From: Lagopus muta | Taxonomy: Eukaryota; Chordata; Aves; Galliformes; Phasianidae | DNA: 64,000 nt | NCBI RefSeq assembly: GCF_023343835.1 | Contig: NC_064443.1 | Span: 2,480,001 to 2,544,000 of the forward strand | Direction: 5' to 3' | Part shown: one piece after another, positions 36,404-53,900 of the stretch | How the letters are laid out: every line of letters begins with the position of its first letter | Numbering within the stretch: position 1 is the first letter of the stretch | Notes under the pieces: generated by a model | Told to the model about the DNA's origin: nothing | The model's input: the letters and a program-made list of their open reading frames with translations, nothing else | The model's database searches: none | Translations under genes and position numbers: made by a program

Positions 36404-38157
36404 AGAACTGTTGCGGGGCTTTCCTAGTGTCCTTCTCTGTTCAATGGCCGTTGTCTGTCAAACATAACCACACCGTTTGTAGAAGCCTTAGATCAACAGT
36501 TTAGCTATGCAAGTTACTTTAATTATTATTCTTTTTTTTTTTTAAGACAAACATTAAAATAGTGCTTTCTTCTTTAACATATCCTAGGAGTTGAAAACCG
36601 AGGGGTTCTGAGCAAACTGCTGGACAACTTGTCTTTGGATGCACCATGGAAATAAAAATCAAACCCCCCCACAAAAGTAACAAAGCAAATTAACTGATGG
36701 TGTTCATGCAAGTTCCTCCAAAGCCGTGACAGTGCTGCGTTGTGAGTCATGCCCTCCCGTGCTCTGGGTGTCCGCCTGCGCACAGCCCTGTGCCGCTGAT
36801 GGTTACCAGCGTGCCCCGCTGCCCGCCGCGTCCCCGGGAGGCTGTGGTTGCCGGTGGATTTGGGGATGGGTCGTAGCAAAGGGTGGTCCTAGGGGGGAGA
36901 GTGGGAGCGGAGTGGCAGCGGAGCCCCTCCGCAGCCGGCCTTCCTCATGGTCCCTGCGCTGTGTCCCCAAGGTGTCCCCGCTTGGCCCCGTGCCACTGCA
37001 GGTGATGGAACTTAGAACGGCTCTGCAGGCGGCCTCCCTGCAGCTCACCAGGTGCCTGCCCCGCTCCCAGGCACCCTTTGGACGCAATGGGGTCCCCCCT
37101 TGAAAAGGGTCCGTGTCCCCACGCCCATCAGAGCCTGGCCCAGGGGGGGTGGCCATCAGCGCTGCCTGCAGAGCTGCAGGGACAGCACTGGTGCATCTCC
37201 TCCCTCCTCCTCCCAGCACCGTGGGGTTATGCAGGCTGTTCTTAAGCGGAGGGACCTCTATGAGCCCTGCAGCACCTCTCCCAGGGATCCCCACCCTACA
37301 TCCCTTCCCTCAGTATGTGGTTCTGCTGCAGGGCTCCTGTCCTGGCCCTGAGCCTGGAGCGGCGCTTTCCCACCCGGTTCAGCGCTCTCTTTATTTTTGC
37401 TGCTGACTTTCTGTCTCCCAACGACCGGTGGAAGCAGTGGGGCTGGGGGTGATGCTGGGGACAGCCCTGCAGGGCTCTGCCTGGAGTCTCACAGACCCTA
37501 AGGAAGAGCTTGGGGTGGTGGGGCAGAGTCCCAGAGGCAGGGTGGGCTGGGGGGCGGCTGCGGATGTGCACACGAAGCAGAGGGTTCCAGCAAGCAGAGG
37601 GGTGTTTGCTAGAAATGATGTACTGTGGCTTAGTGACAGCAGTGAACAGCTGAGCACCACCAGAACATCACTCTTGGGTGAGGGGTCGAAAGAGGCAAAG
37701 GGCAGCAACACCTTTGCAGCTGGTGTTGCTCGCCACACTTGGATGAATTGTGTTCATGCAGGGGAGGTGGGCTGGGGGTGTTGGTCACAAGGCAATGCAA
37801 TGTGATGCCGTGGGGATGGTGGCTCCGGGCAGCAAACAGAGGATGCGCTCCCTTTGCTGGGACAATGGCTCAGCACCAGAGCCCGCAGCGCAGCCACGCG
37901 TGCGTGGAGCCTGAGTGAATCCATCAATAAGTCTCACTTTGGTTTTCCTGTTTTTTGGGGGTTCTTCTTTTGTTTTTTAACTACCGCCTTAGTTTGTGGT
38001 TGGTCTTTTGTGGTTGGAAGGAGGAGCACCCAGCAAGGTGGGTGGGTCGGTGCCCCACGCATGATCTCGTGCTTCCCTCTGCTCTCTGTCCAACAGGCTG
38101 TACTTGCCTGAGCTCCCGGAGCAGAGAATTGGAACAATTTGTTGTTTATATGATGTA

Positions 38158-38163
38158 TTTATT
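38158..38163 (-). terminator. Candidate poly(A) signal, semaphorin
   Basis: TTTATT on the plus strand reads AATAAA on the minus strand, about 385 bases beyond the semaphorin stop. A second minus-strand AATAAA exists at 37390-37395. Either would make the semaphorin 3' UTR overlap the distal RAD54L2 3' UTR tail-to-tail. Confidence 0.4.
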
Positions 38164-38199
38164 TTTACTTGTGTTTCATGTCATTTTTTTTTTTTTAAT

Positions 38200-38205
38200 A
38201 ATAAA
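38200..38205 (+). terminator. Distal poly(A) signal, RAD54L2
   Basis: AATAAA follows a run of T and is followed about 20 bases later by CTGCCTGTTGTCTCTCTG, a good GU/U-rich downstream element. It is the more convincing of the two plus-strand signals by context and lies only about 340 bases from the semaphorin stop codon on the other strand. Confidence 0.6.
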
Positions 38206-38548
38206 TTGTAAGTTGGTAAAACTGCCTGTTGTCTCTCTGACTCTGGAATCCATAAAAGCAACGAGGGCTGGGATGGGAGAGGCGGGCACCCCTCAGCCCA
38301 CCGGGATGGTGCTGGATGTGGGCACTGCGCCCACCGCAGGTCCAGGTGCCGCCAGGTGCTGGGAACCACACACAGGAATGGCTGCTTTCCATTCTCAACC
38401 GCTTGTCTTCCTTACTGCTGCTAAGAACTGCCCAGGGAAGAATGGGAATCAACTCCTCAGGGCACACAAGCTTTGCGTCCAGGAGCTGTGCCAAGGCGGA
38501 CAGTCCCAGCACGGTGTGAGGTAGTCGTATTGGAGAGGTTCTGTGCCC

Positions 38549-43292
<4,744 letters not shown>

Positions 43293-45155
43293 CGCTGCGG
43301 GCACGGGGCCTCCGCCCGAAAGGGAGAAGCTGCACTGCGATGCGCTCTGCCCCAGTGGCGACCTGCGTGAGCCCAGCCCGGGCCGGGTGGCAGCCGGGGG
43401 TGGCACCTCCCTACAGACACCACGCTTCTCCCGGGGGCTCAGTGCAGGCGGAGCGTCCTCGGATGGAAACAGCTGCGGGCGATGAATCCAGGGTTAAGCT
43501 AAACACTGCCGACAGCTTCAAATAATCAACTCCTGCGAGAGGGGCTGCTGCCGAGGGCAGGCGCCGAGCGAGGGATGCTGGCAGCACTTTTTGCCGTGCC
43601 ACGAACGGGGCAGGAGCCCAAACGCTGCGGGGGGAAGGGAGCCGGCAGAACTCCGTCCCCAGGGACGAAGGAGGGCCGAGCGAGCCCGCAGCCACCCCCG
43701 CCACGTGCCGGCCCACAAACCCCGATTGTCTCGTGGCTAATCCAGAGCCCCGCGGGCTGCGCTTCTTGGGTTACAGCGGGGCCGGCAGCTGGGGGAGAGC
43801 TGGGGATGGGGCTGTGGGATGCGGCAGAGCCGGGCAGCAGTGCGGGCACGCGGTGATGGGGCGGCCATGCCTCGTCCCCGTGCGTTTGCCACCCCGTGGC
43901 TCAGCCTATGTCACTGTGCGCTGCCAGCGCCACGCGTGCCCACGGCTGCATCTGTATGTTGGGTGGCCCCACGCATCCGCCCTGCCCGTGCCTCTGTCCC
44001 CCGGGGGCCGCTTGATGGATGCCTCACAGCTGCTCCACCAGGCAGAGGCAGCTGTCATCCCTGTCCTGCTGACCCAGGGCCGCTGGAAGGGATGGATGTT
44101 CACAAAGCTGGACCCTGAAAGCAGAGCGCTGTGCCATGCCAAGCCCTTGGGACCATGGTTTGCACACAGCCAGCGGCCCCAAAGAGTGAGGTTCCCTCAG
44201 CCTGGAGATCTCCAGGGGCACGGCCACGTTCCCAGCACCATCCACACCCCGGTGCAGTGCGTGGGCCAAACCCAGCCCTCATCCCTTGACCGAAATGGCA
44301 ACACCTGATACAGCACCTCCTCCTCCATTTTCAGAGCTGGCTGAGCGTGTGGGGGCTAAAATGTGAGCGGGGCTCTCGGGGTGAGATGGGGCCCCCAGGT
44401 ACCCCCAGGCCACACCTCAGACCCTCAGCTGCCAAGGCGTTGCGCAGAGTCCCCCCACGGCTCACAAACCACAATTCTCTCGTTCCCAGCCCCTGTCCCC
44501 GCAGTGCTGCACTGTGCAGGAGCATTGCCCAGCACACGGCTTCAAACCATGCCTGGGGTTTGGGGGAACATTTCACATCATTGGGGTTTCCTGTTTAATT
44601 CTCAACCAAAGGAACCAAAGGAGAGATGGAGCCCTGCCTCGCATCCTTGTGGAATTTGGGGAGATTAGATTAGGGATGAATTCTTCCCATATTTCCCTAT
44701 AGCGCTGCTTTCAAACTGCTTTCAGGCTGACCTCCCTATCTCTGGCTCATAAACCATCGGGGTGTTTGTTTCTCTGCCACATTCAATGCTCTCAGCTCTG
44801 CAGGAGAAATCTGTACACCACACCAAGACACACACTGCTGTGTGCTGAGCATCACACCAACCTGTCCCGGAACATCAACCACCCCAGTGCTCCCATTTTG
44901 GGCTACCAGCCATCCCAGTGCCCCCATCCTAAGCACACCAACCACCGCAGTGCCTTGCCCCGCCGCACCAACCCCGACCCCGACGGCACGAAGCTCACTC
45001 AGAGCCACGGCACTCGAAGGCACAAAGCGCACGCAGCCCGACCCGGAGCGGGACCGTCCCGCACCCGACAGAGCTCTGCGGCTCCGGCTCCGTGACACGG
45101 CGCTCCCCCCGGGCCGCCCGGCTCAGGACGATTCCCGCATCGTTCCGTTACTCAC
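43293..45155 (-). other. Semaphorin 5' UTR intron, GC-rich, no gene seen
   Basis: This stretch lies between the first coding exon of the semaphorin and the putative non-coding exon at 45156. It is GC- and CpG-rich, so long open frames occur on both strands (for example 43733-44308 on plus), but none carries a recognisable domain or a convincing exon structure. Part of the region immediately right of 43292 must be 5' UTR. No mobile element is apparent. Confidence 0.5.
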
Positions 45156-45300
45156 CCGGGAGCCGCGGAGCCGCCGTCCGCCGATGGCAGCACCTGGGGC
45201 TCTGGGAGGGGCCGGGGGCTGCGCCCATTCCGTCCGTCCGTCCGTCCGTCCCGCTCAGCCCCGCGGTGCGGGCAGCTGTTGCCACCTAGCGGTGCGGGGC
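45156..45300 (-). promoter_or_regulatory. CpG-rich promoter and 5' non-coding exon, semaphorin
   Basis: On the minus strand a strong donor (CCCGG/GTGAGT) ends at 45156 within a dense CpG block (about 44980-45480). This is the expected arrangement for a short non-coding first exon spliced to the coding exon at 43292, since class 3 semaphorins commonly have upstream non-coding exons. The 5' limit of the exon cannot be fixed from sequence. No TATA box is obvious, as is usual for CpG-island promoters. The block could also serve bidirectionally, but no plus-strand gene is visible. Confidence 0.45.
45230..45251. repeat. (CCGT)n microsatellite
   Basis: Five to six perfect CCGT units lie within the CpG-rich putative first exon of the semaphorin. 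The tract is short, CpG-bearing and likely polymorphic in length. No coding role is apparent. Confidence 0.9.
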
Positions 45301-47814
45301 TCCGAAACGCTCCCGCAGCTCCACGGAGTGCAGGAACAGCGCAGGAACCCGTCGGGAGCGGCTGACGGAAGCGGTCCGCACGTCGGAGCCGTGATACGAG
45401 CGTCGGAACCAGGAGAGGGGCTGTGCCAGCTGCGTCTGCGGGGTTGGGCAGGGAAGACTTTCCCTGGCCGGGTTGATCCCGAGGAATGCGGGCAGCTCCG
45501 GGATCCCTGTGTCTGCACCGTGCCAAAAGGGCGCCGTCCGAGCGCGGCGTGCTCACCACGCGCCTGGAGGGATTTGCTCTGGCTGGGCTGGCAAAGGAGC
45601 GCCCGCGCTCTGCTCGGATCCTCAGCACAGGGGGTGGCCGTGACGCCAGGGTGGCCGCTGCCCCCGCTGCTGCCCCCGCCTCTGAGCCCCTCCGGGGCGG
45701 CCCTCGCTTCTCACACCGCTGGGACCACGAACCTCCCGCAGCCGGGCTGCTCCTCTCCTCCCCTCATCCACCCAACGCGATGCCAGGGGGAATAACGCAG
45801 TACAGGGAATGTCGGGCCCGTGGGTGCCCCACTGCCGGGTTTTCCACCCTGGCAGCTCCGGTGAGGTGGAGACGAGGCAGCTCCCAGCCTTCCCCAGCTC
45901 CATTTGGGAGCAGCTCCATTAGGGAGCAGCCCATCCTTCCATTGTGCAGCCGCAGGGCTCCATCCCCTGGGGGTGCAGTGCTCTCATTTCCCCTCTTCCT
46001 TGCCGACAGGATGCCGAGGTGCATCGAGCAGCTGGAAATCCTCCCATGAAGGAAAGGGAGATGGCCAGACTCAGAGCTTCTGCATGGCCGCAGTGTGGCT
46101 CTCAGCTTCATTCCGGCCAACCCTGGGGTCTGCAGCAGCTCAAACCCCATCGCTGACCTCACAGACCGTGGATACATGGAAGGGAATTGCTCTTGTTGAA
46201 GGGCTGAGGCCCCGTCCTGCAACAGACACAAGGATGGGGTGCAAAGGGTTTGAGCTTCCAGCTGTGCAGCAGAACACTGGCAGTACAGCTCCAGCTCTAC
46301 AGAGCAGAGGGTCCTAAAGCACTGTTCAATGAGTCAGTATCGAAAATCAAAGGCCATCTACAGCTCTTCTTTGGGAGCAGCAGCTCTCACTGTGCAGGAC
46401 GTGTGGATCAGCCTCCTGCTGCTGCACTGTGACACACAGCAGTGGCAGCAGAACCACTACCACTGGGAATACTCTTGGAAATAGGAGAAAAGCAATTAAA
46501 AAGGGATGAAGGTAATTGCAATACAGCTGCGGCTTCAGGTGAATGGTCTTTAAATAAATATCCTGTCAATGGTATCGAAAACATCGAGGACAGCAAAAGC
46601 ACCCCCCCAGGTTTGGTTTGGGTTTGTACACCACCGCCATGCCGTTATCCCTAACAGGTCACAGCACTGCCCTGCATCCTGTATCCCTAACAGCATGAGT
46701 GCTCTGCAGTGCTGGCTGTGTGCACTGCACGGCAGCCCTGTGTCTCTGCAACCCTTCCTGCAGACACTCGAGGGAGCCCACATGTTTTGCCCGGTTCTCC
46801 TCCGGGTTTGGAGATGAAGGGGAGGAGCACGCGGGGCTCTGTGGTTTTGCAGCACTTGTTCAGGCTCTCGTTTGGGATCCTCCCTCTCTATTCCCACTCT
46901 CACAGAGCTCCCAGGCTGTGGACCAAAACAAACTGTTCCCCAGCTGCTGGCTGAGGGCTTTCATTGTAAGACACGAGTGTTAAGGTGGCTCTTCCTCCAC
47001 CTGAACACAGTCCTCTAAAGCAAACTCCTTGAGCAGCTCCTCTCCCTGGCTTTGCTCCAGAGCCCCAGGACAGGGCACAGAGTGGGTTTCCAGCAGCAGA
47101 GGGCTGCCTACCAATCCTTTATGAAGGATGCTCCTTGCCCTGGGTGCACGTCTCACGACATGGACTCACCAGCACCGCAGGTTCCCCTGCATCCTCCATT
47201 GCTGGGTGCAGCACCGATGTAGCAGCAGTGCTCCAGGGTTACCTGTGCCAGAGGTAGAGAAATGCAGCCTCGACAGGTCTTCTGTTCTCCTCAGAAGTTG
47301 TGTGCTGCTGCAGGTGGTCCTTCACCTCCCAGTCTTGCTGTCTTCAGCTTCCCCACGCCTCTGGTGGGCGAGCAGCAGATGTGTGCGAGCCAGGGCAGCT
47401 CCATCACCACCTGCTGAGGGCTGGGCTCAAAGTCTGCTCCATGCTGCCCAGCAGCACGCACCAGTCTGCCCAGGCCACACTCAGCCCCAGCACTGCTGTC
47501 CCAGCTGAGCTCACACACACATAACTCACTTCCATCAGCTTCAGCCAAACCGCTCTGCACACATCCCTGTCCCAGGAGCTGCCTCTGTGTGCTCAGCACT
47601 TGCTCAGAACGGCTTCCTTGCTAAAGGTGAATCCCAAACAGGTCGCTCCCCGTTCCCTACCTGGTCTTGGGGCTGTCCTCTGCTCCCTGTCCCCACAAAG
47701 TACAGCACCAGGAGCACACAGCCCAGACACGGATGTAAGCTCCAGGCCCTCACCAGCAGGCAGCTGAACACGATGGCAATCCTCCAAAGCAACACATTTC
47801 AGGCAAGAGACAGG
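45301..47814. other. Intergenic gap between semaphorin and RBM6
   Basis: The left third is CpG-rich, and the remainder is unique sequence of ordinary composition. Nothing resembling RBM5, which occupies this position in human, was found: no RRM, OCRE, zinc-finger or G-patch motifs in any frame. Open frames such as 45486-46049 (187 codons) are explained by GC content. No tRNA, intact LINE or terminal inverted repeat is evident. Confidence 0.6.
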
Positions 47815-47832
47815 CACTGACAAATTTTCAGT

Positions 47833-47838
47833 TTTATT
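47833..47838 (-). terminator. RBM6: RBM6 poly(A) signal
   Basis: TTTATT on plus reads AATAAA on minus, about 150 bases beyond the RBM6 stop codon (47990-47992), giving a very short 3' UTR. The intervening minus-strand UTR is unusually T-rich, with several runs. No other minus-strand AATAAA lies between the stop and this site. Confidence 0.8.
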
Positions 47839-47989
47839 AAAAAAAATCTAGCAGCAAAACCTGTAACAATTCAAAAACAAACGAACAACAAAAAGAAAAG
47901 AAAAAAAAAAACAAAAACCAACCCCCGAGAGAACATTACACAGAGAAAGAGACAGAGATGGGAGACGGCCTTGGGGTTCTGTCCACCAT

Positions 47990-50900
47990 TTACTCAAGTT
48001 CCTTATAGCGGGCAAACATCACTCTCCTGACAGCATCACGGTAGGTCTCGTTGGACTGCCTCCTGTTGGGCCTCCCCTGGGCCCCCAGCCCAGCTCCCCT
48101 CTTCCGATTTTCTGCCTGAAACAAACCCCAATCACAACACATCTTAGTGATTTCTGACCGTCACCCACTGCCCACAGAGAAACAGGTTTCCTTGGGCTGC
48201 TTCAGGATGGCCAACTGCTCCCACGTGGATGGGTGAGAAGAGGAAAAGCTGTGCTCCTCTAAAAGCTGTAGGCCTTAGCAGCAACAAAAACAGAGGCAGG
48301 AAATGCCCTGTGGGAACCAAACCGCAGGGACTGGCTGTGGAGATCAGCACTTGCACATTGGGTTGGAGCGGGCAGCCAAAGCAGTGCCAGCAGGCAGGAG
48401 GCAGACACATGCAAGCAGGAATCGGAACAGAGCAAAAGAAAGCAACAGCAGGAGAGCTGGGATCCCAGGGAGCTGTCTGCAGTTACCTTGTACTTGCACA
48501 AGCTCAGCAGCTCTCTCTTCTAACAGCGTTCCCATGGAATCTAGTAGCTCACTTTGAAAGTCAACCAATGTTTAACGACTAGCTTGGGCAGCCAGTGTCT
48601 GAATTATTCAGTAATACCTGCCAAGAGTCAGCCCAGGAGATCCGGCCCAAGACTGAAATACCAGAGCTGTGATCAATTAGGCAGGGAGATCAAAGTGTGG
48701 TGGGCTTGAAGCGGGCACACGGCTTTGTCCAGCAGGATTTGGAAGAGGGAAGAAAGCACATCTCTCTGGGAGGCGCCTGCAGGAGCTGCATGAGGGCTGT
48801 GCCTTGCAGCAGCTCTCCCAGCCAGGCCAGGGAGCCCCAACTGCAGGTCAGACCTCCCAGAGCGCATCCCCGAAGCCAGCTCTCCAACTGAGCCCATTTT
48901 ATGGCCACAGGAAGCTCTCTGGGAGGACCGAGCAACAGCTGGGGCCCGTCCCTGTGATGTGAAGAGGAAAGCCTTCCTTGTGCGCGTGGGCTCGAGCAAA
49001 TACACACCACAAAGCCTCAAATATTTGCTTCTAATGATACAATCGGCTGCAAACTGACTGTCACGAGGCGAGCTGCTCTGCAAGTCGCTCTGCCCCTCAG
49101 TGAGCACTGACACCACACAGCAGGGCACTCAGAGGACAAACACGCTGTGGTACGGCTGCAGCTGCAGGGGTTTGGTGCTGCTCACCTGCCCCTGGGCAAG
49201 CAAAGCAGTCCCTGCCACAGGCTCTTTGCTCCTGCTGTGCCTGAGCAGCCCGTGCTGCCCACGAGGTAGATTTCTGCACAACAGCAGCCTCAGCAGCCAT
49301 CGGTCCTTTGTACCCATCTATGTCAGTGTGACTGCATTTGAGTTACGTGGCTGCACAGCACTGAGCTGGTGGTCTATTTGAACCCCAGCGTGGCTTTGGG
49401 CAGGTATTAATTAGAAGCTCACAGCCTCCTTACCCACTGTTGCTGTTTTCCACCCCTACAGATGCACATGAACTCTAATCCCTTTCTTCTGCCAATGCAC
49501 TTGCGGCCCCTCCCAGCCTGCAGAATCACTCAGTGCACACATGACTGTTCAGTGGGCGCCGAGTCTCACATCCTGACTCTTGCTGCAGCTCAAAACTGCC
49601 TCCAGCTCTCTTAGGAGACATCATCAGCTTGAAGAACAGCGATTTGTTCTGAGGGGAAGGTAAGACTCACCTCCACTGGTGATGCTGCACCCTGCTGGTT
49701 GTGACCGAAGCCTTTTTTCCACCCTGTGGACTGCAACATTCGGTTTCCTTTGTTGTTACTGTCAATCCTTGGGTCGTAGTCACTGGGAAGGAGGCAGAAT
49801 CAATTGTTCAGCATTGCAACGCTTTGAAAGCATGCCAGAGTTTTTTAGTTCTAATAATAGCACCTTCCCTGCCATCCAAACCTCTCCTGAGGGGTATTTC
49901 AAGTTGCTTGCAAGAAGTAAACCGCCCAAGGAAACCACCACAGGGTTCAGACACCTTTGACCATGTAACTCCCTGCTCCACCTCAAGGGATAATAGGCTA
50001 GGGCACAGGAAATGAGCTCAGGCTCCAAAATATTTACAATACACGAAATCCAGAAGTGTTCTATGCTTGAAGTTTAGCAATAGCGAGAAAGTGGAGTCTA
50101 ATCCCAGCTGCTCTGGTAGACCTTTCTTCTCTCCCAGTGCTGTGAGCACTGCAGTCACTGAGCAACGTTGATTTGGACACCCCTTCTCCCACCTGGTCGT
50201 TACTCATCCAAGACCACAATCCATAGTTTTCAAGACTGCTCTGTACAAAAACAGCTTTGTACGTTCAGGCAAGTTCTGCTGCCTGGCTGCTGCTGACACT
50301 GCACACAAACTGCTTTAGTTTATCTACAGCATTTCCAAGAAAACACAGGGAAGAGAAGACATTGATTTTTAGACTAGATGTGGAGGGAAAGTCCAGTTCT
50401 GAGGTGCAATACCAGAAGGGAACAGGAACATAATCGGTTGTGCCTTCAACATATGCCCAGCAGTTGCTCAGCCCACTGGAACAGCACAGACTTTCTTCCT
50501 CCACCTACTCTGAGTGAGATGGAAACAGCTCCCAGCATTCCTATGAGTCAGAAGAACAGATGAAACACAGCTCTGCTCCTCCTTCCAACAGCTAACCACC
50601 AGGACAGGAAGTCAGCAAGTGCCTTAAGGATGAAGTGGATGGGAACGGACTGCACTCTGCTACCTGTGCCTGTCCAGGCACACTCAAAACTGCTATCCAA
50701 CCCATTCAGTACCTGTCTGTATGTGCCTAAACACCAAACCCTGATCTCCACACACTACATAACCCTCATCCTCAGCTGCCCTCCCCAAGAAGTCGTGCAG
50801 CACAACAGATCTGTGCTGGGGGGAACTCCAGCCACAAGAACCTCAGCGTGGCTGTTCCTCTGTTCCTCTGTTCCTCTCCAACATCTGGCCCACTGGCCAA

Positions 50901-53900
50901 TTCTGGCCCTGGTGTGCCAGGCTGACACCAGCAGCCCAGAAGACATTTAACCAAGAGCAACCATTACCTCTCTGCGCCCCGATCGTATCTGAATCGTTTC
51001 CTTTCTGGTGAATCCATCTGCTGGAATTTCTCTCTCCGGTCGTTCCCTTTGTCTTTGTATCTCCCCTTGGTAACAGAAAGAACAAATCAAGCACAGGATC
51101 TACAAAGGACTGGATGCTCCAGAGGCGCTGCTTATCTAGGCATGTGGAAATCTATCCTGGGGACCCACAGACCCTGGATGTTTCCAGGACCCACAGTCCA
51201 CCTATTCTGTTCTGATGGTATCTGTGGGGCAGACCCCGATCTGTGGTCACAACCTTCCTGCTATGGCAGCATGAGCAGCTTCTGAGTAAGTGTTCCAGCT
51301 CTGCCATTCCTGGCCACGCAGCATCAGCTTCCCATACACTGCACCAACTTTAAGTAGAAATCTGATTTCTGTAAAGCCCAGAGCCCAACACAGGACAAGA
51401 AAACCACTGCTCAGACCCTTCTGGGAGGAAGGAGACCTACTCTTGGAGCCACAGCACTATTTACAGGCCCAAACGCAGTGTGTGCTCACAGTTCAAGACT
51501 CTGTGGGAGGCACCTGAGGCCCAGGCTCCAGACAAAAGTGCACAAGTGAACGAGGTCATGCCTGAGACCAACATTCTCCCTAGCAAACAGAAATCTGCCC
51601 ACCACCACAGACCCACCTCACGCTCTCTCTTCTCCAAATATGCCAGTTCCTGCTCAGATTGTTTGATCTTCATATGTATCTCCAGGTTTTGCTGGAAGGA
51701 AGATAACAGAACCAGAGTCAGCAGAGGATACAGGCTGTCAGGATCATTTGCTGCAGCCATAAAGAGTACAAATAAAGCACCAGGCTCCTGCAGCTGCACT
51801 AATCCAGATGCAACACTTTCCCATGAAGCTACCCTGGTCTACCCACAGGGACCAGGAGCTTGTTCTACACCACAGCAGGAGAGGCAATCCGTCCTACTGT
51901 CGCATGCATGCAGTTTGGTCTTCCCAGAAGCAAGATCTCAAAGACAGCACAGAAGGTATTCCTGAAGTTCTTACTGCTACCACACTTGAATGCACCACTC
52001 TCCCCAGCCCTGAGGTTTCTCACTATAGCTTACTAAGAAGTCCCACCCTAACGTTATGGCACTCTTGTAGCAGGAGCAAGCAGCTCACACAATGCTTTGA
52101 GCAGAGCTTTGCTGGGAACTTTACCTGCCACTCTGTCAAATTCAGAATGGCTCTTCCCACACTGCATTTCCCCCGTACGTCACAAAGCTGCTGAGCCAAA
52201 GGCAGCTCACATCACACACGCAGCTCCCACTGCTACCAGCTCCCCATACCTTGTGCAGGTTGGAGAGCTGCTGGTGCTTGATGAGCACTTCCTTGTTGGG
52301 AAACTGCCTCCTGCACAGCAAGCAGGCCAGCTTGTTCCAGTCAGTCAGCTTGTCATTGCTGGCCTTGGCCCTTCTCGGCTGCTCCTCGCGCTGTGCTGGT
52401 GGGTGAGGAGATGGCAGCCACTGCACCTGCTCCTCCTCTTCCTCCTCCTCTTCGTTGTCACTGTCTCCACCATATTCTCCCAGCAGACCTATCAGAGGGT
52501 TCACCACCTTGGGCTGAGGGAAGAAGCCGAAAGTTTGACAATTTGTAGCACCAAGTCTGCTCAGCAGTGCTAGGGTCTTCTTCCCCAGGCTATCTACAGT
52601 CTCCATTCTAGCTCAACAGCAAGAGAGCAGCAGTATAAGTAAGGCATGGAAAGAAGCAGGCTGGCCAGCATTTAAACACCACAGAGTAGAAGCTGTTCCA
52701 TTCTCAAGACGGACTATGCTTTGTTGCCAGGCTTTTCCAATGTGCCACACAACTAAGCACGAGAAGTTGACAACTGCAGTGGTGATCTGGCATGGAGTAG
52801 CTATCAATCTCATTGTCCAGCAATGGAAATCAGTGATGTTTACCCTTCCTCAGTTTGGAGACAGCTGCAAGAGTTTCTCTGGAGTGAAGAGATCCTGCCA
52901 GTAACAACTTTCATCACGCTAGAATCCTGCAGACAAGCTCAGCCTTATGAAGCAAACTGCCTTTGCCATTCCACTGCCAATGGTTCCTCTGCCAGCATGA
53001 GAAACTGGCACTTCTGCCACCCAAGGTCACAGCCAGGCTTGGGTGAACTCCCTGGACACCAAGCTCAACCAAGGCAAAATTCCTATGGAATGTCTTACCC
53101 GGGCTGCACTCTCGTCCTTTTTCACAGAGGGAGGTAATGGTTTTTTAAAGACATCTTCTGCAAAGAACTTCTCATCTCCGGAGTCGTTCTGAAACAGTCA
53201 AGATCAGGTGTTAAGATTGCCACAGCGTGAACTCAGACGCAGCAAACTAATCACCCATGTAAAAAACCTCCAGGGAAACCAGGCAGCTGAAAGGAGTGGT
53301 TTTGGTGGGAGACACTCCAACTCTGGGCATCACCAGAAGCATTTCTCCTGGAGCTACATCCTTGGTTTCAGAGGCAGCTAAAGTAGCTTGCCAAGCTGTT
53401 TTACTCTTGTTTTCTGCTAGACTGTGATGCTGACCACACTCCCAGTGGCCTTAGACCAGCAGTGGAGAAGGCAGAGGGCCAGTTCACATTTAGACACCTC
53501 CACCTGCTCAAAAGATGTGGACTGGAGCTGAGGTGCAAAGTAACCCCCACAGCCAGTCAGCAAGGGAACAGAAACACAGGGAATGGTGCAGGAAGAGTTA
53601 CAGTCTTGCAGAGAAAAGCCATCAAGTGAAAGTACTACAGGTGGGGAGGAGTAACAGTGACACTAATTTTCCCTGCTGTATCTATGGCATAATATATGGC
53701 CAGGCTCAATGCAGCTCTGTGGCTTCAGGATTTTCTTCTGGACAGAGAACACCAAAACTAGTAACCCAGCACAGCAACAGGACAAACCTGGGATGCTCAC
53801 TCATGCGTCAGCAGCACAAACAGGAGGCTGGGTGATGCTTCATGTCTACAGGCTTTACAGAAAACCCAGACATGATCTAGTTTAGTGGTTCATCAGCTAC

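Larger units (their letters stand above)
35060..38225 (+). other. RAD54L2: RAD54L2 3' UTR, with poly-C and G-rich tracts
   Basis: No frame continues after the TAA at 35057-35059. The segment contains a run of 15 C at 35136-35150, a CTGT/TCTG-rich patch near 35390-35410, a set of G runs of 5-7 at 35542-35625 that could form G-quadruplexes in the mRNA, and an A-rich tract near 35670-35700. Two forward AATAAA signals give a short (about 1.35 kb) or long (about 3.15 kb) 3' UTR. The end near 38.2 kb, with TTTATATGATGTATTTATTT and a GU-rich downstream element, looks like a typical distal vertebrate mRNA end. Confidence 0.65.

Noticed and set aside
43293-43406. Upstream in-frame ATG of the semaphorin at 43406
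   Set aside because: Starting there would bury the hydrophobic signal peptide behind 38 non-hydrophobic residues. The ATG at 43292 starts directly with it.
44842-45795. A 317-codon plus-strand open frame across the CpG-rich block
   Set aside because: Long open frames are expected at this GC content. The translation is low in recognisable motifs, rich in Arg/Pro/Ala, and overlaps the likely minus-strand promoter and first exon of the semaphorin.
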